Shown: positions 45,301 through 56,110, numbered from the stretch's first letter. The stretch is DNA of 64,000 bases from Limnanthes douglasii subsp. nivea (GCA_036936605.1 JAUPFV010000002.1:337317215-337381214); one strand, 5' to 3'. Notes: a model not told the origin generated them from the letters alone. Numbers and translations: made by a program.

Positions 45301-46136
45301 CTCCTCTTTTGCACCACAGGTGCCACATCTCTCCGGACAGATAGGTGATGGGAAATCACCTCTGATGGAACTCCAGTAACATCAGCATTGCACCAAGCAA
45401 AGACATGTTGATGGTCTTTTAAGAATTTTAACATCTCTTCTTTCAACACTCGTGGCATTTTGGACCCTATCTTGACAAATTTCCCTTCTTCCAAGCAGTG
45501 TGTCTCAACCTCTTCAACTGGGATCAACACTCTGGGGGTCTCTCTGGGGTCATCAATTTCACCCTCACCCCCAGACAGGCCCTCAAACTGCTATTGGTCA
45601 TTTATACGGACTGCTCCCAGCGTTCGTGGAGCCAAGGCAGTGGCATAGCATTCTCTTGCAACTTTTTGACTGCTCCGGACAACCCCAACCTGCCCCTGAA
45701 CAGCATATTTTAAACACTGATGGACTGTTGAAGCCACCGCATGCATCCTAGAGAGCCAAGATCTCCCTAGAATAGCATTGTAACAAGTGGGACAGTCCAC
45801 CACAATGAAAAGTATTCTGACCGTTTTCTTGAAAGGGCCTCTGCCCAACAATACTTCTTCTTCGAACTCACCGATTACATCAGCTGAGCTGCCCGTGAAG
45901 CCTACAATCGACCGGTCTGACTTTTGAATCACAGCTGGATTTTTCATTTTCTTGTAAGTATCTAAGAAGAGGATATTGGCAGAGCTCCCAGTATCTACCA
46001 GGATTCGCCTTATCTCATTGCCCCCTATCGATGCTCCTATGACAACAGCATCTTCATGAGGGCCAGCAATGTCTCTCAAATCATCCCCATCAAAGACAAT
46101 GAATGGGAATAAACTTGACGATTGATATGAGGTCAT
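42303..46136 (-). CDS. Gypsy pol: protease, RT, dual RNase H, integrase (one in-frame stop)
   Basis: 1,278 codons in one frame from the ATG at 46136 to the stop at 42303, interrupted only by TAG at 45593-45591. Protease: VDTGSSANILF near residue 48. RT begins after the stop: CIDFTDLNRACP, SFMDAFSGYNQI, YIDDMMVK near residue 428. The first RNase H has lost its first acidic residue (VYLAVSSSAISAVL where TDAS is usual). A second RNase H follows with its acidic residues (IVRTDGGSS, NESEYEAAIAG, LLSDSQLF, ADSLA), the dual arrangement known from the Tat lineage. Integrase: HHCC (HCGF to CDPCQRY), then DDE (GLDLVGP, TTDNGPQF, ANGQVE). The ATG overlaps the gag stop as ATGA. Translation past the TAG would need readthrough. 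Confidence 0.92.
45585..45596 (-). promoter_or_regulatory. Candidate stop-codon readthrough site between protease and RT
   Basis: Minus-strand context CAA-TAG-CAG-TTT. The tobamovirus-type leaky context is CAA-UAG-CAR-YYA; this matches all but the last base. The decayed relative has TAA-CAG-TTA at the same codon (11605-11613). Confidence 0.5.
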
Positions 46137-47920
46137 GCCCCTTCTAGTTGGGTTGCCAAATTATGAACATGCCTTTTTCTTGATGAAGTGGTAGGAGCCG
46201 TTACAGTGTCCCCTCCGAAAATTGTCAAGGACTCAAAGAATTTAATGAGCCCGGAGACCGACCTGGAACGCTCTTCTATTGCACCCACTCTGTTCCTTGT
46301 TGGATCAGGATCCAAGTATTCAGATTCCACATCAAACCTTTCAACGATTACCATAGCCCCTTCTGGGGCAGCATTAACCAGACCAGCCCGGTGAGTGTTG
46401 TCAGGCCTGTTGCCTCCCCTTCTTTTAACGTAAGCACCTAATTTCCCTCTTTCAATCAGGTTCTGAACCTCTTGTTTCAAGGCTATACAATCATCAGTAG
46501 TATGGCCAATATCATTGTGATATTGACAAAAAGAACTGTTTCGATGTTCTCTGGGAGACTGCAAGGTTGCCGGTCTCCGGTAGTGTACTTCATCTTTAGT
46601 TTTCTCGAAAATGGTTGCCACACTTTCTTTGAGCTCTGCAAACCACTCCGGTTGGACCCACGGCCCCTTTTTGTTTCTAGACTGTTGACTTTGTGCAGGA
46701 GCAGCTGGTTGAGACTGAGCTTTTCCTCTTCCATGCCCCTGTCCGGTTTCTCTAGCTTTGTTGCCGGACTGGTTTGGATTGGGAGTTGGTGTCACCGGGG
46801 TGGATCTCACCTGCCTGTGCACCCTGGTCTTTTTTGTTTCATCAACATTTATTTGCTTGCCGACTTGATTCAGCAATCCACCCCAGGTCATGGCTTTCTT
46901 CCTTGTTACTGAATCGGCCAGGTTGCCCGGGTTCAAACCTTGTCTCAGGGATGCTATTGCCACTTGTTCAAAGCAATCAGCCAGCCCGTTCTTTGTGTTC
47001 ACAAAACGACTTATGTATTCTTTCAACGATTCATTTGGCTCTTGGGCACAATGGATTATGGTATCTCCATTGCCCTTGAGCTCCTTACTCCCCACAAATT
47101 GCCTTCGAAAGGCCACCCAAAAGGTATCAAAGTCTCTGATACAACCCTGAGGAAGGTTGTTGTACCACTTCAGAGCACTCCCCGTAAAGGACTGGGAGAA
47201 TGCCCTGCAGAGTAGTTTATCATCATCATCAAAGTTCATCATGAAGTTCTTGAATTGCTCCAGATGATTGTCTGGATCAGTACTGCCATCGTACTTCTCC
47301 ATCTTGGTGCTATCGAACCTCTTGGGGAGGTTTCCGGATAGGATTTTAGAAGACAGTGGTGACTGCCTCCAATTCCTTCCACGACTGAACACGGTATCCT
47401 CATTAGGTGTTGCAAAGATACCTGGCTCATCATGGAAGGCAAATGGATCCACCAGCATCCGGTCTATATGTCTCCGGCTGTGAGATGATCCTTTCCCAAT
47501 GTGTCTTTTCATCCTTCCATGGTGGTCTCTTTTTCTGGAATACTTTTTAACTTGCTTTTGTTTTTTCCTGGTTCGCCCTTCGTCACTGCTAGAGGACAAG
47601 GACTTTTCATTCCCCTCACTGTCCGAAGATTCTGAACTTGAGTCAGAACTCTCCACAGGCTTGGACCGGTGAGACTTTTTAGAACTGGCATGTGTCTTTT
47701 TAGTGCTCACATGAGTCTTTGAAGCCTCATGCTCTCGAGGGTTATCAGAGCGATGAGCAACTGATGCTTTGGATTTCTCCTTAACGCCCATCTTGGCCTT
47801 TTCAGCCCTCAGAGCTTCTATTTCAACCCTCAACCTGTCACGCTCCTGGACAGTATATTCATCGTTCTCTTCCACCACTTCGAGCAAAGCTGGTGGAAGC
47901 TCTGGATTATCCGGATTCAT
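46133..47920 (-). CDS. Gypsy gag polyprotein
   Basis: 595 residues from the ATG at 47920, 73 nt downstream of the 5' LTR. N-terminal 190 residues are charged and Ser-rich (SSDSSSESSDSEGNE; SRKRDHHGRMKRH). The retrotransposon gag core lies at about 205-340 (STDPDNHLEQFKNF, LKWYNNLPQGC, FWVAFRRQFVGSKEL). A knuckle-like CX2HX4HX4C (CQYHNDIGHTTDDC) near 463 replaces the usual second Cys with His, as in other Tat-type gags. The C-terminus ends QLEGA and the TGA overlaps the pol ATG. No stops, so the protein is probably functional. Confidence 0.92.
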   Translation of the reverse strand: MNPDNPELPPALLEVVEENDEYTVQERDRLRVEIEALRAEKAKMGVKEKSKASVAHRSDNPREHEASKTHVSTKKTHASSKKSHRSKPVESSDSSSESSDSEGNEKSLSSSSDEGRTRKKQKQVKKYSRKRDHHGRMKRHIGKGSSHSRRHIDRMLVDPFAFHDEPGIFATPNEDTVFSRGRNWRQSPLSSKILSGNLPKRFDSTKMEKYDGSTDPDNHLEQFKNFMMNFDDDDKLLCRAFSQSFTGSALKWYNNLPQGCIRDFDTFWVAFRRQFVGSKELKGNGDTIIHCAQEPNESLKEYISRFVNTKNGLADCFEQVAIASLRQGLNPGNLADSVTRKKAMTWGGLLNQVGKQINVDETKKTRVHRQVRSTPVTPTPNPNQSGNKARETGQGHGRGKAQSQPAAPAQSQQSRNKKGPWVQPEWFAELKESVATIFEKTKDEVHYRRPATLQSPREHRNSSFCQYHNDIGHTTDDCIALKQEVQNLIERGKLGAYVKRRGGNRPDNTHRAGLVNAAPEGAMVIVERFDVESEYLDPDPTRNRVGAIEERSRSVSGLIKFFESLTIFGGDTVTAPTTSSRKRHVHNLATQLEGA

Positions 47921-47973
47921 TCGGACAGAATTCTTTTACTTGGTTTTGAATGTTTGATTCAGGCACCGTCGCC

Positions 47974-47990
47974 TCCCACTGTGGTCGCCA
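47974..47990 (-). other. Gypsy primer-binding site
   Basis: Minus-strand TGGCGACCACAGTGGGA lies three bases inside the 5' LTR, the normal place and type for Tat-lineage elements. I did not assign the tRNA. Confidence 0.75.
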
Positions 47991-47993
47991 ATT

Positions 47994-48497
47994 TGGTGAG
48001 GATAAAAGTAGCCTGAGGGTAGGCTGGTAATTTTAAGTGGAGTTTTAAGGCGGCGTAAGGGTGTTTCACTGTGGTGTGGTGGTGTTTAAGGGTGTTTTGA
48101 TATATTTCAAAGTGTTTCAAAGTGTTTCAAGGGTGGAGAGAGAATTAAGCAGCCTGGCAGCAGTTAATTTTTCTTACCCCTAGTTAATGCTGGTGGTTGG
48201 GCATTTATAGTGTGAAATTTGGGCCCTTATGGGCTTTCGGGTCATGTTTAATGGACCTGGGTCATGTTTAAAGACCCATGAGTTTTAAGCAGGTGTACAG
48301 GTAGCTTAGTCAGATAGTGATTAGGTTTTTTAGTACTTTAGTCATAGTTCGAACTGCCTTATGTTTGCAATGTTCAAAGTCACCTGTCCGGTTCAACCAG
48401 TGCTGTTCGAACTGAAGTTATGGAGTCTGTCCGAATTTACGGGGTGACTTTACTTCGGACTACCCTTCCGGGGAGCTCTTCGAATTCGGACTCATCA
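47994..48497 (-). repeat. Gypsy 5' LTR
   Basis: 504 bp, differs from the other LTR by A/T near 48245, one added G near 48261 and C/T near 48419. Confidence 0.95.
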
Positions 48498-49197
48498 TAC
48501 TTAATTCGTAATCTAGTGATGGGTGCATTGTGAGAGATAATAAAGGAGACATGATTGCTACAATTGGCACAGTCTATAGAAAATAATCATCAATTATAGC
48601 TGAATATATAGCTCTATTAGGTGGTCTCCAATTGTTTAATGAAAGATTCTTTATGCATTTAGACATTTAAATTGATTTGAGTCCTTCTATTTTAAATGTT
48701 AGCTTATGGGAGAGCTCCCTGGTACCTAGCCTCGGCCATTAGTTGTTGCAGAAAGCTAATAACTTTCTATAGGAACCTAATACACATGTATAGGAAACAA
48801 AATTATGTTTCAAATTTGATCACCAAATAGACATTGAAGTATAAGATGAAACTTCACATCAATAGGCACTTCCCTAACTAAAGGCAATCATTTTACTAGA
48901 AAGGTTAGCAGGGGGTTATGTAAGAATTGATCATTTTCATTTTATCTAATCATGTTGATTCTTATTGCATATTCAACTAAAATGATGATGTAAGCATATA
49001 ACCCAATATTCTGTCAAGATTCATCTTTGTAACTAATATTCACTACATAAAACATGGAGTAATGCGTGATTTGCTTTAACTTTTCTAATCCAAGTGTTCT
49101 ACATAAAATATACAACATCATTCAATAATCTGCAAAGGATCTCAAGTGTTCTTGTCTAATAAATCATGCCCCAAAGCTCTAGCCATAATATTGAAAA
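48498..49197 (+). pseudogene. LINE-C RNase H remnant, right part, and 3' UTR
   Basis: Resumes at 48503 after the target duplication: SSDGCIVRDNKGDMIATIG, IIAEYIALLGGLQLF, then near 48750 CRKLITFYRNLIHMYRKQNY, all in line with LINE-A RNase H (GGLIVRNDRGDILLG, FKAFIEELLTC, CRSLIRPRMTLRHVSRTQNQ). Stops are present. Coding similarity ends near 48945; 48946-49197 has no gene. 49065-49085 shares TAATGCGTGATTTGCTTTAAC-like words with 26290-26340. Confidence 0.65.
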
Positions 49198-52100
49198 GTG
49201 AAGAGTCCAGAACCGAATACAAATATGCTACCATCTACAAAAATTGGAACTCCAAAAAAATGTTACTTCATAGATTATTTATTTTCTAAAGGTTTCACCT
49301 CTCCAAATGCTAAATGTCATAACGTCCGAGCTTCTTTTAAGCTCACGGCTATTTATGCTTTCAATGAAGCAAAGGACCGCATCCCTCTTTGGAACGACCT
49401 CATTAACATCTCCAATTTAGATAACCACATCCCGTGGGTTTCCCTTGGAGATTATAATGCGATTCGTCACCCCGATGAACGGATGGGCTCCTCGAATAAT
49501 TGGTCCTCGTCCATTGAGGAATTCAATAGTTGTTGTTATCAATGCGAACTCAGTGATCTCCGATCTACTGGGTTCCCTTTCACCTGGATTAACAAGCAAC
49601 CAGCCCACCCTATTCTTTCTAAAATTGACCGAGTCCTGGTCAGCCCGGATTAGGATGATCTTTTCCTTATGTCTAAAGTCCATTTTGGTTACCTCAAAAC
49701 GTCTGACCACACAACTGTCACTCTAAATCTTGGGTTTCCTCGGCCGAGGAGGAAAAAACCCTTTCGATTCTTCAATATGTGGCAAACCCATCCCCATTTC
49801 AAGGACATTGTCTCCTCGAGTTGGAATTCTCCTTCCTCAGCCACTGGCATGAGATTGGTCTCCGAAAAGCTAGCTCGCTTGCAACACGAACTAGCTTCTC
49901 TAAACCGTAAGGAGTTCAGTGATATCTCCTCGAGAACCTCAAATGCCCAAAAAGTCTTGTTTGACGCCCAATCTTCTCTAGCCAATGACCCTATGAACCC
50001 TCTTCTAATATCTAAGGAAATAGAGGCTTCTGCAGCCTTTATTTTCCTTAGTAGAGCGGAGGAATCTTTCCTTAAACAGAAATCTAGAGAAAATTGGATC
50101 AAACTGGGAGACAGAAATACCAAATACTTCCACAAAAGTATTAAAGCCCGGCTCTTCCGCAATAAAATTATTTCTGTAACAAATTCGCAAGGAGACACAG
50201 TCTCCTCGCCGGCTATCGTCTCCAAAGTTTTCGTGAATTTCTTTGAAGATTCTCTGGGTACTAAGCATACTTCCTTCTACCCAGGACTCGAAAAAGTCTC
50301 CTCTCTGATATCAACTCATGTTACAAACTTGGACAAGGAGTCTATGATCAGAGAAATCACTCAGTCCGAAATTAAAGAGGCCCTTTTTCAGTATCGATAG
50401 TGATAAGTCTTCTGGCCCGGACGGTTATAATTCCAGTTTTTTCAAATCCTCGTGGAACATTGTAGGATCTGACATTTTTACAGGAGTCCAAGAGTTTTTC
50501 CTATCCGGAACCTTGTCTGATTCCTGGAATGCAACCTCCATAGCCCTAATTCCTAAAATTGATTTTCCTTCTATGCCATCGGATTACAGACCCATCGCAC
50601 TTTGCAATGTTGTCTATAAAATCATCTCTAAAATTCTGGCCAATAGAATAAAAGCATATTTCCCCTACCTAGTCGATCCCTCCCAGTCAGCCTTCGTTCC
50701 GGGAAGAAGCATATCCGATAATATCCTCCTCTCCCAAGAGCTTCTTAAAGGATATAAAAAAAATGGTCGAGGTAAAAGGGTTGCCCTTAAAATTGATTTA
50801 ATGAAAGCTTTTGACAATGTTCGATGGCATCTCGTTCTTGATATTTTAGTGGCAATGCAATTTCCTGAGAAGATGATCACTTGGATCATCAATTGTATTT
50901 CTTCCCCGACTTACTCTATAATTATCAATGGCGACCTTCAGGGAAACTTCAAAGGGAAGAAAGGTCTCAGACAGGGGGACCCTCTCTCCCCTTTCCTCTT
51001 CGTACTTGTTATGCAAGTACTCTCTAGCATCCTCAAAGAGAAAAGTAAAGACGGGAATTTCCGCTTTCACTGGAAATACCACAAGAAGGAAATTATAAAT
51101 CTCTGTTTTGCAGACGATCTAATGATTTTCTGCCATGGCGACCCTCTTTCCCTCAATCTCATTAAGGATGCTCTGGAAGAGTTCTATCTCCTCTCTGGCC
51201 TCAAAGTTAATCCTTTGAAAAGTCACATTTTCTTATCTAGAATTGAACAACCCCTCCGGTCAAACCTTCTCTCTATCTTGAATTTCCCTGAAGGCACTCT
51301 CCTTGTAAAATATCTAGGGGTTCCTCTCATCACGGGGAGACTTTCTCATTCGGATTTTCGCCCTCTTCTGCACAGAATCACTGCCCGAATAGATTCATGG
51401 ACTACTAAGCATCTCTCATATGCGGGTAGGCTCCAACTAATCAAATCGGTTCTGTTCGCGGGACAGGTTTACTGGTCTTCGATTTTTATTCTTCCTTCTA
51501 GGATCATTAAGGAGCTAACCCAGTATCTTCGTCGATTCTTATGGTCTGGTTCGTCAATGAAGATTCATGGGGCTAAAGTAGCCTGGTCTACCGTTTCCAC
51601 TCCTTATAAAGAGGGCGGCCTTGGGATCCTAGATTTAAAAAACCTGGAATCAGGCGGCCGTCCTAAAACAACTTTGGTCTATTGTTAGTAATAAAAATCA
51701 CTCAATTTGGTGTGAGTGGATTAGAATTGAAAAGATAAAAAATAAAAGTTTCTGGGAAATTTCTATTGCCTCCTCTTCTTCTTGGATCTGGAGGAAAATC
51801 CTCCGGCTTCGGCCAATGGCCCGTAATCTGTACATGGTAGCTATCGGGAATGGTATGAACACTTCCTTCTGGCACGACCCTTGGCTCCTCCCCCTACCGC
51901 TCTCAATTCACTATGGAGAGGATCTAATCAGAGACTCCAGATTAGGAAGCAACCTAAAAGTCTCCGACATTATCAGCAATGGTGAATGGAATTGGCCTAC
52001 CAATCTGAGATCGGCGAGAGCCAGAAGTCAATACCACTTGTTCGAAATCCACAGGATTATCCTTTCCCTCCCCCATCCTAACACTCTAATGAGGGATGTT

Positions 52101-52647
52101 CCTTACTGGACGGCAAAGACAGGACGCGTCATCTTCACAATCAAGGATACGTACAACTCTCTTCGAAAGCCTGTCCCTGCCAAGGGATGGGCGGGGTTAG
52201 TTTGGAATAAATTCAATATTCCGCGACATTCCTTTATCTCTTGGTTGGCAATACAGGGCAAGCTAGTCACCAAAGATAAGCTACGAAGTTGGGGTTATGA
52301 TACCCCAGCAGAGTGCCCTCTTTGTCTCTCTGACCCTGAAACTATATCTCATATCCTCTTTGAATGTAGTTTCTCTCAGAGCATATGGTCCTTTTCCAGT
52401 AACAAATTTGGATTTCCTCTTCACTCCCCATGTTGGCCCACTTGGATTGATGAGGCTTCAAACTGGTCAAATTCCCAAGACCACTGTATATGGCGTACAT
52501 GCTTCAATGCGGTAATATACCACATCTGGAAAGAGAGGAATTCAAGAATATTTGGATCCCCCCAGCCCAAGCCTCATCAATATTCTGCCAGATCATATCG
52601 GACCTCCGATTTAGATTTATTGGAACCAAGATCAGCTGGCCATCATA
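49198..52647 (+). pseudogene. LINE-D ORF2 (endonuclease part, RT, zf-RVT), broken
   Basis: Endonuclease pieces: WVSLGDYNAIRHPDE, FPFTWINKQ, TSDHTTVTL. RT: SGPDGYNSSFFKSSW, DYRPIALCNVVYKI, KIDLMKAFDNV, GLRQGDPLSPFLF, CFADDLMIF near 51110, KYLGVPL. zf-RVT: CPLCLSDPETISHILFEC near 52310-52370. Lesions: TAG at 49651-49653, a shift near 50385 (before IDSDKSSGPDG), a shift near 51645, and a shift near 52582, after which the frame ends GTKISWPS with a stop near 52647. No RNase H follows. Only four lesions in about 3.4 kb make it younger than LINE-B and LINE-C, but it is not active. Confidence 0.88.
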
Positions 52648-52945
52648 ATATCTCTTATTTTCTAACTTATGTTTTTTATTTGTTTTGTATGTCTCATGTA
52701 CTCTATGTCTGGACTGGAGCGTGGTACTCCGGATGGGATGATCATGGAATCTCTTCTCAACTACCCCAGCCACCTAGTCGGATTATATTATCAGCTTCGA
52801 TATCCGTTTGGGACTTTTCCTTATTGGACCTCCCTAAGAATTTCCTTTAGCTATGATTGTTATTTGTATTTCTTTGGGTTCTACCCCAAGATTATGTATG
52901 AACCTTTCCAATTAATTTAAGTTTTTATTCACAAAAAAAAAAGTG
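49198..52945 (+). mobile_element. LINE-D, 5'-truncated plant L1-type LINE
   Basis: Contains the end of an endonuclease domain, a complete RT, zf-RVT, a 3' UTR and an A10 tail at about 52935-52945. No ORF1 and no start of the endonuclease; truncation at about 49197 is typical of incomplete target-primed reverse transcription. AAAAGTG occurs at both edges (about 49193 and 52940) but is too short and A-rich to be trusted as a target duplication. Confidence 0.85.
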
Positions 52946-53831
52946 TAAAATTAATTAAATAAAGAAATATATATTTTCTACTTTTTTTAAATATATATTA
53001 TCTTTAAATAACTAGAGTGGATAGGAATATTAGATTTTCATATTTTGTTATGAAAATAAATAAATAAAATACATATTAGAGATGAAATTTAAATATATAT
53101 TTTTTATATTTTGTTTAAAATAGATAAATTTTGTCGATATTTGTTTTTGACAAAAAAATTAAATAACATTTCATATTTTTTTACCAACCCAAAATCTTAA
53201 ACGATTTATGATTTTTTTGTTGATTCGAATAATTGTAAAATTTTGTCATTATTGTATTAAAAAATACATAAACTGGAGGCCAATCAAATAACTTGTTATT
53301 ATGGTTTGTTTTTTTAAAAGATCTAAAAACGATGAGGGTTTTTAATAAAAAAAACTGATTTTATAGTGTTTATTCGTTTGATTTTGTTTAAACATATGGA
53401 TGGGGATTGAGGTTATAACCTAAGTTCCGACTGTATTGTTTGCAACAACTTTGTGGATATCATCGTTTTTATTTTTGTGGAATATCATTCTTCGACTCAT
53501 TTCGGAGGAACTTTTAAGAAGCTTGAACTTTATTTTTATTTTTCCAGGTATGATAGGTCAATTTGTCTATCCACTAAAGTCATATACATTTTGATTGTAT
53601 CATTCCATTTACTTTGTTACAAACTATTTGCATATTACATTATAGTATTTAGTTTCTCTTTGATTTTATTCGGTTGTTTTGGTGTTTGTTTTTCAAAATT
53701 GCTGCTTAAAGTATTGTTGGTCGGCCTTTCTAATTTAGTGATGGTGCTATGTAGTTTTTCTCTAAATCGTTGCGTGACCATTATTCGTCTTTGCAATCCG
53801 AAAATTGTATTTTTTTTTATCATCTCTTTAA
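52946..53831. other. AT-rich DNA with R1 fragment
   Basis: 53160-53300 matches 19425-19520 (unlike sequence around it), and 53640-53831 matches 25845-26215 (TTTAGTTTCTCTTTGATTTT, TGGTCGGCCTTTCTAATTT). So this is R1-family sequence interrupted at 53832 by a Harbinger-like element. The frame at 53453-54052 crosses the boundary and is not credible as a gene. Confidence 0.55.
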
Positions 53832-55103
53832 GACCATATGCAGCAATGAGGATATTTCATCTCCCAAAAGCGTGTCACATCAGCATAATCTCCAAAAAAT
53901 TCTGCAAAAAATTTCACTCCATGCAGGAGTGCATATTTCATCTTCTAGGATACTCCACCATATTTCTCCCTCTTCCACATCAGTCTACCATACAATATCC
54001 TACCATATATTTTTATTTATCTTTCTTATTATTTAATATATATTTACATTAAAGTAATATATATTAAAATAAATAATTTTCATAAATTAACATAATATTT
54101 GTTCTTTACAAATATAAACTATAAAATTAAAATAATTAAAAATATAATACATAATATATAGTATATTTAAATTTTAAATATAAAAATAAAATTGGTTTGA
54201 TTTCCCAAAAAGCTTAAATTTTTAATAGAATAAATAGTTTACAACTTAATAAAATATATTATTGATCACCTAAATTTATTTGTTTAATTTTTATTTACCA
54301 CTAATTATTATTTAAATTGTCAATGATTAAAATTTCTTAAATGTAAGTATATCCATAACATTATAAATTTTAAGTTTTTAAGTTTTGTAATGAATTTAAA
54401 ACTTTTAAATCCAAATTTATAGGTGATTATGTTATTATCTACTTTTAAACCTTTCAAATTCGAAAATTGTTTCGAAAATATTTGATAAAAAAAACTTAAA
54501 AACTTTCGGTGTCCGAATCAAACAAACCAAGTCTCTATTTATAGATCTCAAAAAATTATAAATTATGATATAATTTTTTTGTACTTAATAAAATATTCCA
54601 AAAATTGTTTTGAAAAAACTTAATAAAAAAAACTTAAAAACTTGCGTCCCAATTAAACAAACCAAGTCTCTATTTATAGATCTCAAGAAATTATAAATCA
54701 TGGTATATTTTTTTAACTTACTAAAATATTCTGAAAATCATTTTAAAATACAAAATAAATAAAATACTCAAAATATTTTGGTGTCCGAATCAAACAAACC
54801 AAGTCTCTATTTGTAGATATTGAAAAATAAAAAATAATGGTATATTTTTTTATTTTTTTACAAACCATTTATCTTTAAAAAACGATTTAAAAAAAAGAAC
54901 TGACAGCATGCCATTTGGCATGCTGCTATTGGACGAACAAAAGATGCATTGGAGTTCATTTGTTGAGTCCAGCTGGACTCAAAAATACTCTAGTGCGTAG
55001 CAATGTACGCATATTTCAATTGAAATATGCTCTGCTGAAAAATACTCTAGTGCGTAGCAATGTGCGCATATTTCAATTGAAATATGTTTTGCTGCGCATG
55101 GTC
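53832..55103. mobile_element. PIF/Harbinger-like non-autonomous element
   Basis: 1,272 bp with inverted ends: left GACCATATGCAGCAATG, right complement GACCATGCGCAGCAAAA. TAA flanks it on both sides (53829-53831, 55104-55106), the 3-bp target type of PIF/Harbinger. The related R1 fragment at 26207-26245 runs through TTTAACATGTTTG without the element, an empty-site comparison. Interior AT-rich, no transposase. The right end holds several palindromes and a 57-bp duplication. Confidence 0.75.
54903..55094. repeat. Palindromes and 57-bp tandem duplication in the Harbinger-like element
   Basis: AGCATGCC/GGCATGCT pairs near 54905-54926. TTGAGTCCAGCTGGACTCAA at 54963-54982 is a perfect 20-bp palindrome. 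A 57-bp unit (54981-55037, 55038-55094) is duplicated, each copy holding the perfect palindrome CATATTTCAATTGAAATATG. Confidence 0.9.
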
Positions 55104-55153
55104 TAACACGTTTGTTTGCTGATGGTGACTTGACTAGATTTAATGAATTATTA

Positions 55154-55531
55154 GACCATACGCATCAGTGGAGATATTTCATCTCCCAAAAGTACATCAC
55201 ATCAGCATAATCCCCAAACAATTCTGCAAAAATTCTCACTCCACGCAGTAGTGCATATTTCATCTTTCAACATATCCCACCATATTTCTCTCTCTTCACG
55301 TGATTCTATCATTTTATATCCTACCATATATTTTTATTTATGTTTCTTATTATTTAATATATATTTACATTAAAATTATATATATTAAAATAAATAATTT
55401 TCATAAATTAACATAATATATTTTCTTTACAAATATAAACTATAAAATTAAAATAATTAAAAATATAATACATAATATATAATATTTTTAAATTTTAAAG
55501 ATAAAAATAAAATTGGTTTGATTTCCGAATC
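55154..55531. mobile_element. Second Harbinger-like copy, truncated
   Basis: GACCATACGCATCAG onward matches 53832-54207 over about 375 bp (GGATATTTCATCTCCC, CATCAGCATAATC, AATTGGTTTGATTTCC), same orientation, 50 bp downstream of the first copy. It stops at 55531 with no right end. TTA precedes it. Confidence 0.75.
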
Positions 55532-55554
55532 AAGTCTATCAACCCGGCAGACCT

Positions 55555-56110
55555 GTTTAAATATTATAAGTGTTGTAATTATTTTATAACCAAAATCATA
55601 TCTTAAGTTATATTTAAAAAATATTTTTATAATGTATATGATTATAAATTTATTATTACATTTTGGTTAGTGTTAATTTATTTTGGTTATAAATATTTTA
55701 AGTGTTGTAATTATTATGTAAATCAAAATTTTAAATATTACTTTTAAGGTTATAATGTTATTATTACATTTTGAATATTATTATTATGTTTTGGTTTTAA
55801 ATATTAGAAGTGTTGATATTTTGTTATAAACCAAAACCATATATTATCATGTTAAAATATTACAAATTTTATGGTTATAATTTTAATATTACATTTTGAA
55901 TATTATTATTATTATTTGGTTATAAATATTACAAGTGTTATTTATTATTTTTTAAACCAAAATCATATTTTATCATGGTAAAAGATTACAAGTTATATTG
56001 TTATAATTTTAATATTACATTTTGATTATTATTATTGTGATTTTGTTTTAAATATTACAAGTGTTGTTATTATTATTTTTTTACAAAAATCATATCTTAT
56101 AATTATTTGA
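55555..56110. repeat. Degenerate tandem repeat, five units of 111-129 bp
   Basis: Units begin near 55558, 55687, 55798, 55923 and 56050 with AAATATTA(C/T)AAGTGTTG, followed by AACCAAAATCATAT and later TTACATTTTG. Composition is A/T with almost no GC; no ORF. Confidence 0.75.

Larger units (their letters stand above)
37945..48497 (-). mobile_element. Young Tat-type Ty3/Gypsy retrotransposon with antisense ORF
   Basis: A 10.55-kb element, gag-pol on the minus strand. LTRs are 37945-38447 (3') and 47994-48497 (5'), with TG...CA ends. A perfect 5-bp target duplication TACTT flanks it (37940-37944, 48498-48502). Minus-strand order: LTR, primer site, gag, protease, RT, RNase H, second RNase H, integrase, spacer, antisense ORF (on +), polypurine tract, LTR. 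This is the layout described for Retand/Tat-type plant elements with an additional antisense ORF. LTRs differ at only two substitutions and one single-base indel, so insertion is recent. Coding regions are almost intact: one in-frame stop in pol and a one-base offset between gag and pol. Confidence 0.95.

Noticed and set aside
43518..47957. Plus-strand frames of 60-146 codons opposite gag-pol
   Set aside because: Shadows of the minus-strand gag and pol genes; only the convergent ORF at 38880-41837 has independent support.
37945..48497. Reading the antisense ORF as an envelope gene
   Set aside because: It has no signal peptide or convincing transmembrane segment once the ATG at 38880 is used; its domain matches the putative gypsy-type transposon family and it ends in a coiled coil and acidic tail.
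49190..52947. AAAAGTG at both edges as a LINE-D target duplication
   Set aside because: Seven A-rich bases next to a poly(A) tail are not enough; LINE duplications are usually longer.
53453..54052. A 199-codon frame
   Set aside because: It crosses from R1 sequence into the Harbinger-like element and is rich in Phe/Ile/Tyr from AT-rich DNA.
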